Part shown: positions 60,855 to 64,000 of the stretch, in pieces | How the letters are laid out: every line of letters begins with the position of its first letter | Position numbering within the stretch: the stretch's first letter is position 1 | Notes under the pieces: generated by a model | The model's database searches: none | What the model was told of the DNA's origin: nothing | Seen by the model: the letters and a program-made list of their open reading frames with translations, nothing else | NCBI GenBank assembly: GCA_019722365.1 | Contig: JADFUC010000954.1 | Span: 2,976,001 to 3,040,000, forward strand | DNA length: 64,000 bases | DNA from: Lithospermum erythrorhizon | Lineage: Eukaryota; Streptophyta; Magnoliopsida; Boraginales; Boraginaceae | Reading direction: 5' to 3' | Made by a program: the position numbers and the translations under genes

Positions 60855-61970
60855 GGGGGTGGAGTGGGGTGGAGTAAAAGAATTGAACTTGGAGGTTTGA
60901 TCAAATAAATTGACTTCCACATTCTAGGGTTACTTAAAATCTTTCCCACTAGCAAGATATGAGTTGGTCAAAGAAGGAAACTAGTGTTAACTTTCCATAT
61001 TACTGAGTAATTTTCAATAGCATCTCCACTAGTTCAAATAGTTTCATGCCAATTACTAGCATGAGCTAAATTTTACTACCGTTAATTATGGTTTCTCAAC
61101 ATGTGGAAGGCCGATAAACAGCAGCATGCATGTAGCTTGTTGTATACCATGCTAGTGAGTAGTGGGCTGAGATTTTATTTCTTTTTATACATCAAAGCTA
61201 CATAGTGCAATAAATTTCTGTTGCAATATGTTGCCCTGGCTGATATATAAAGTTTCAAATTGGTTGTCCGCGAATTCCTCAAATGTGTGATTAAATCAGA
61301 TAAATCTATTGAATGACAAATGAAAGTTACCATGTACGATCGAATATATCGCTAACCCATTATTTTATTATCACTATATAAACATAAAAATACTATAAAA
61401 GATAATCAAGATTTTGGTATTGTAATTATGAAAATTCTTCTGTATTCTCATTAGTCATTACCCAAAACCAAAACAAAACCACCCCAACATTTTGGGACTC
61501 ATACAGCCAGAGAAAGTGCGCATTTCAAGTTAGGGAAATTTTTACTCTCCAAGTGTAAGTATCAACAACATGAAGAAATGCACAATAAAAGGGGCTCCAA
61601 ATGTCAGATTCTGCTTGATATGATGATATCTCAGACATTCCAATTAATCCTCAACCGTCAATCAATACTTCTCCCACAATAATAAGATTCTTCAAGAAAA
61701 CAAAGATTCACTAATTGGCTCCTCAAGTTGAGGAAGTTGGCCAGATCCTCTGGGAAAAGGGCACTTTTATTTGCTTTTTAGATTGTCCAAAGTGGCTTCC
61801 AACCTTTCATGTATGTACATGCACAGTGTTTTATTGCTCTGGAGACTGGACATCTAGCCAGCAAAGTGCATATGCACTTCTGAAGGCCAATATCACTGCC
61901 GCCATATTAAGGAATAGCAATAGACTGCCCATCATAGTGGAGTTTAAACCAAAAAGAGGATGTTGAATGA
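60855..61970. other. CEP promoter and intergenic DNA
   Basis: Upstream region of the CEP gene. Two overlapping open frames at 61715-61966 (plus) and 61831-62064 (minus) have no recognised domain and are not called. No repeat ends were recognised before 61971. Confidence 0.5.
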
Positions 61971-62541
61971 CTACAATGGTGGTGTTGAAAAAATTGTTGA
62001 ATAATGCAGAGGAAAGACGTGTTAAATTTTTTTCAACGTATTGAAAGGCTAATAAGTGGATCATTGTATCATAGAAATGAGTTAGTTAAAATAAATAATA
62101 ATGAGATAAAAAGATTGTGTAGTGTGTATTGGTGGTAGGTTGCAGGATAGAGAACTTTGGTTAAACAAAACCATTATAGGTCGTAGTGTTGAATTATTAG
62201 GTGGAAAAGAGACGAGATTATAGTGTTCGAAAATGAACAATGGATATTTAAACGCTCCACCATTATATTATTATGTACAATGGTGTTGTGCTTAAATGCC
62301 TATTTTTCAATTTTCACTAATCCACATCTTATCTCTCTTCCACCTAATAATTCAATGTTTACACTCTAGATAGTTTTCTTTAAACAAGATTATCTCATAT
62401 GCAATAAACCAAACAATCTTTCTATCTTATATTATTATCTATTTTAATAACTCATTTCTAAGGCACAATAGTCCACCCATTAGCCTTTCAACACTTATTT
62501 ATCCACATCATTCAATACATTTTTCAAAACCACCCTTGTAG
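61971..62541. mobile_element. Fold-back (long inverted repeat) element
   Basis: Almost the whole 571 bp is an imperfect palindrome. The left end CTACAATGGTGGTGTTGAAA pairs with the right end, which reversed reads CTACAAGGGTGGTTTTGAAA. Further in, TGAAAGGCTAATAAGTGG, GAAATGAGTTAGTTAAAATA and TTGAATTATTAGGTGGAA each have an inverted partner in the right arm. The arms (about 61971-62264 and 62277-62541) meet at a loop of about 12 bases. There is no open frame. Arm divergence shows some age. No target duplication was identified, so the superfamily is open. Confidence 0.85.
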
Positions 62542-62658
62542 CTACTCAACATCTTCATTTTTCTATGGTTTATATTAGCCTTTCATCACTTATTTATCGC
62601 TAAAGAATAAAATATACCCAATGAGATAGGAAAATAAGCAAAAGCAAGCAAATCAACT

Positions 62659-63207
62659 TCACTGACTATAATTTACCAACATAACCGAATCCTCACTGAT
62701 TGACAAACTAACTTTCAGAGAGCAAGATCCGCAAGGAATGACAACAGATGCAGGCAATGACACTGGTTTTTGTAAACGAATTTCACTTCCATTTTTTAAC
62801 AGTGGATAGCCCATTTCTTCCAACTCGGAAGAACCAATAGAAAAGTAATCACCACACCTGCAATCGTAAAGAAGCTCAAAGCCATCGTCCACATCTTCAA
62901 ATGACATGTCTTCCAAGCTGATATCAGGAGCATCAACTCCATCCTGTCTTGAAGCCTGTAACTCACGATCATACACTACACGAGACATTGGACTTCCAAG
63001 AATTTCCCAAGCCTTCTGCACTTCTAAGAATCTGTTTCCATGGTCATTATTGAGACTTGATGTTTCCAATCTATCTTTCTGCTTATCAGGATGGACATTA
63101 AGGAGAGCAGATCGATAGGTTGAGCGAATTTCATCAAAGCTGGCATCTTCATTAACACCTAAGATGTCATAGTGTGTTTTCTTGTCCGAGTTAAATTTCA
63201 AAATCAT
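62659..63207 (-). CDS. DPH4: DPH4-type J-domain / CSL zinc-finger protein
   Basis: Encodes 182 residues. Residues 12-82 form a J domain (HYDILGVNEDASFDEIR, HPD at 39-41, then VQKAWEILGSP and VVYDREL). The C-terminal half carries a CSL-type zinc site with CRC at 116-118 and CGSC at 159-162. This pairing defines DPH4/DNAJC24 (yeast Jjj3), a cofactor with DPH1, DPH2 and DPH3 in the first step of diphthamide formation on elongation factor 2 in the cytosol; its CSL site binds zinc or iron. All key residues are intact and the length is normal. The ATG at 63207 is chosen because the J domain follows after 11 residues. The frame extends upstream to 63270 with a sequence unlike the family, probably untranslated leader. 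No intron lies in the coding part. Confidence 0.92.
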   Translation of the reverse strand: MILKFNSDKKTHYDILGVNEDASFDEIRSTYRSALLNVHPDKQKDRLETSSLNNDHGNRFLEVQKAWEILGSPMSRVVYDRELQASRQDGVDAPDISLEDMSFEDVDDGFELLYDCRCGDYFSIGSSELEEMGYPLLKNGSEIRLQKPVSLPASVVIPCGSCSLKVSLSISEDSVMLVNYSQ

Positions 63208-64000
63208 GGCCGGTCTAACCAGCAGAAATACCGGCCTCCTACAAGCACCAATCACTTTTCCCTCAAACACACCACCTATATTAGCAGCAAAGACCTATTG
63301 ATGAATATCACCAGGTGAAACACGAGCAATGCCAATAAGATATAATTTTCAAATTCCGTTTATTAAATGCGCCTAACACTAAATTTATACAAGCAACATT
63401 ATTCCCTCTAGCACATTCTCTTGCAGTTTTGCCAAAAACCAACAGAATTGTTTAATACTATGATCCAGTTCTGATACTAATACTCGAGAAATCTATAATG
63501 TACCAATATTCCTCTAGCATTCTATTGCAGTTCTGCTATACAGCAAACATATTCGATTACCATAATGATTCTAGTTCTGATATTTCTTTTCGAGCTGAAT
63601 AGAACAAAAATCATCTTTTGGGTTCATTATTACACAAAATCCATAAGCAATGTAATAAAAGATTTACTCTAACATCATCAATAATTGCCAACAACCAATT
63701 CACCTTAATTTCAGATATCATGAAGTAATAATCTTTTTCCATTTCCATACCAAATTAAAACATTTACTAGCTCAAACAAAATCAAAATCTTATGCTATAA
63801 TAATTTAATGAAACAAATATATCTATAATACTACAATATTATAACCTATAACCTAACTTTGTGTAAACCCTTTTCAACTTCACCATCAAAATTTTCAACT
63901 TCACAGACAAATCTAAAAAGGGTCGAAATTGGATGATCCAAAACTAAAAAAATATCAATAAAAATAAATAAAAATGCAGAAATTAGTAATAAAAATCAAA
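63208..64000. other. Upstream flank of the DPH4 gene
   Basis: Presumed leader and promoter of the minus-strand DPH4 gene. AT-rich, with no further gene or classified repeat to the window end. Confidence 0.5.

Noticed and set aside
61715..62064. Plus and minus frames between CEP and DPH4
   Set aside because: They overlap each other, lack domains, and the minus one runs into the fold-back element.
63208..63270. N-terminal extension of DPH4
   Set aside because: The extra 21 residues do not resemble the family; the J domain starts soon after the internal ATG at 63207.

Overview
The window is nuclear DNA of a flowering plant, most likely a core eudicot. It is AT-rich, with spliced genes, TATA boxes, (TA)n and (ATT)n microsatellites and many plant-type transposable elements. 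All four genes recognised are plant or general eukaryotic families, and two of them (a CEP peptide precursor and a MIP1-zipper/DUF547 protein) are typical of land or seed plants. I cannot name the family or species from sequence alone.

Genes, all on the minus strand: (1) an intronless DUF1645 protein at 6457-7392; (2) an 11-exon gene at 28397-31881 encoding an inferred 564-residue protein with an N-terminal MIP1 leucine zipper and a C-terminal DUF547 domain; (3) a C-terminally encoded peptide (CEP) hormone precursor at 60445-60783; (4) a J-domain plus CSL zinc-finger protein of the DPH4 family (diphthamide synthesis) at 62659-63207. They share no pathway; this is ordinary, widely spaced plant gene order.

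Region by region: 0-5.7 kb holds Stowaway-like MITEs, a dispersed repeat pair and a short CACTA-like element. 6.4-7.5 kb is the DUF1645 gene and its promoter. 8-18 kb is repeat-derived, with SINE-like copies, a palindromic-ended MITE, a hAT-like element and a poly-A-tailed insertion flanked by a perfect 18-bp target duplication. 20.0-26.7 kb is an old, gag-only Gypsy-like LTR element on the minus strand, bracketed by an inverted repeat. 28.4-31.9 kb is the DUF547 gene. 32.9-44.0 kb holds a Stowaway MITE, two hAT-type elements with 8-bp target duplications and a 4.4-kb LTR-like element with no recognisable domain. 47.0-50.7 kb holds a Copia-like non-autonomous element and a related solo LTR. 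53.6-59.6 kb is a decayed CACTA transposon with DUF4218, DUF4216 and a third C-terminal transposon domain. 60.4-63.2 kb holds the CEP and DPH4 genes, separated by a 571-bp fold-back element.

There is no sign of a wholly new multi-gene system. The items most worth follow-up are the CEP precursor, the fold-back element beside DPH4, the apparently domain-free LTR-like family at 35.7-40.1 kb, and the retroposed insertion at 13.5 kb.
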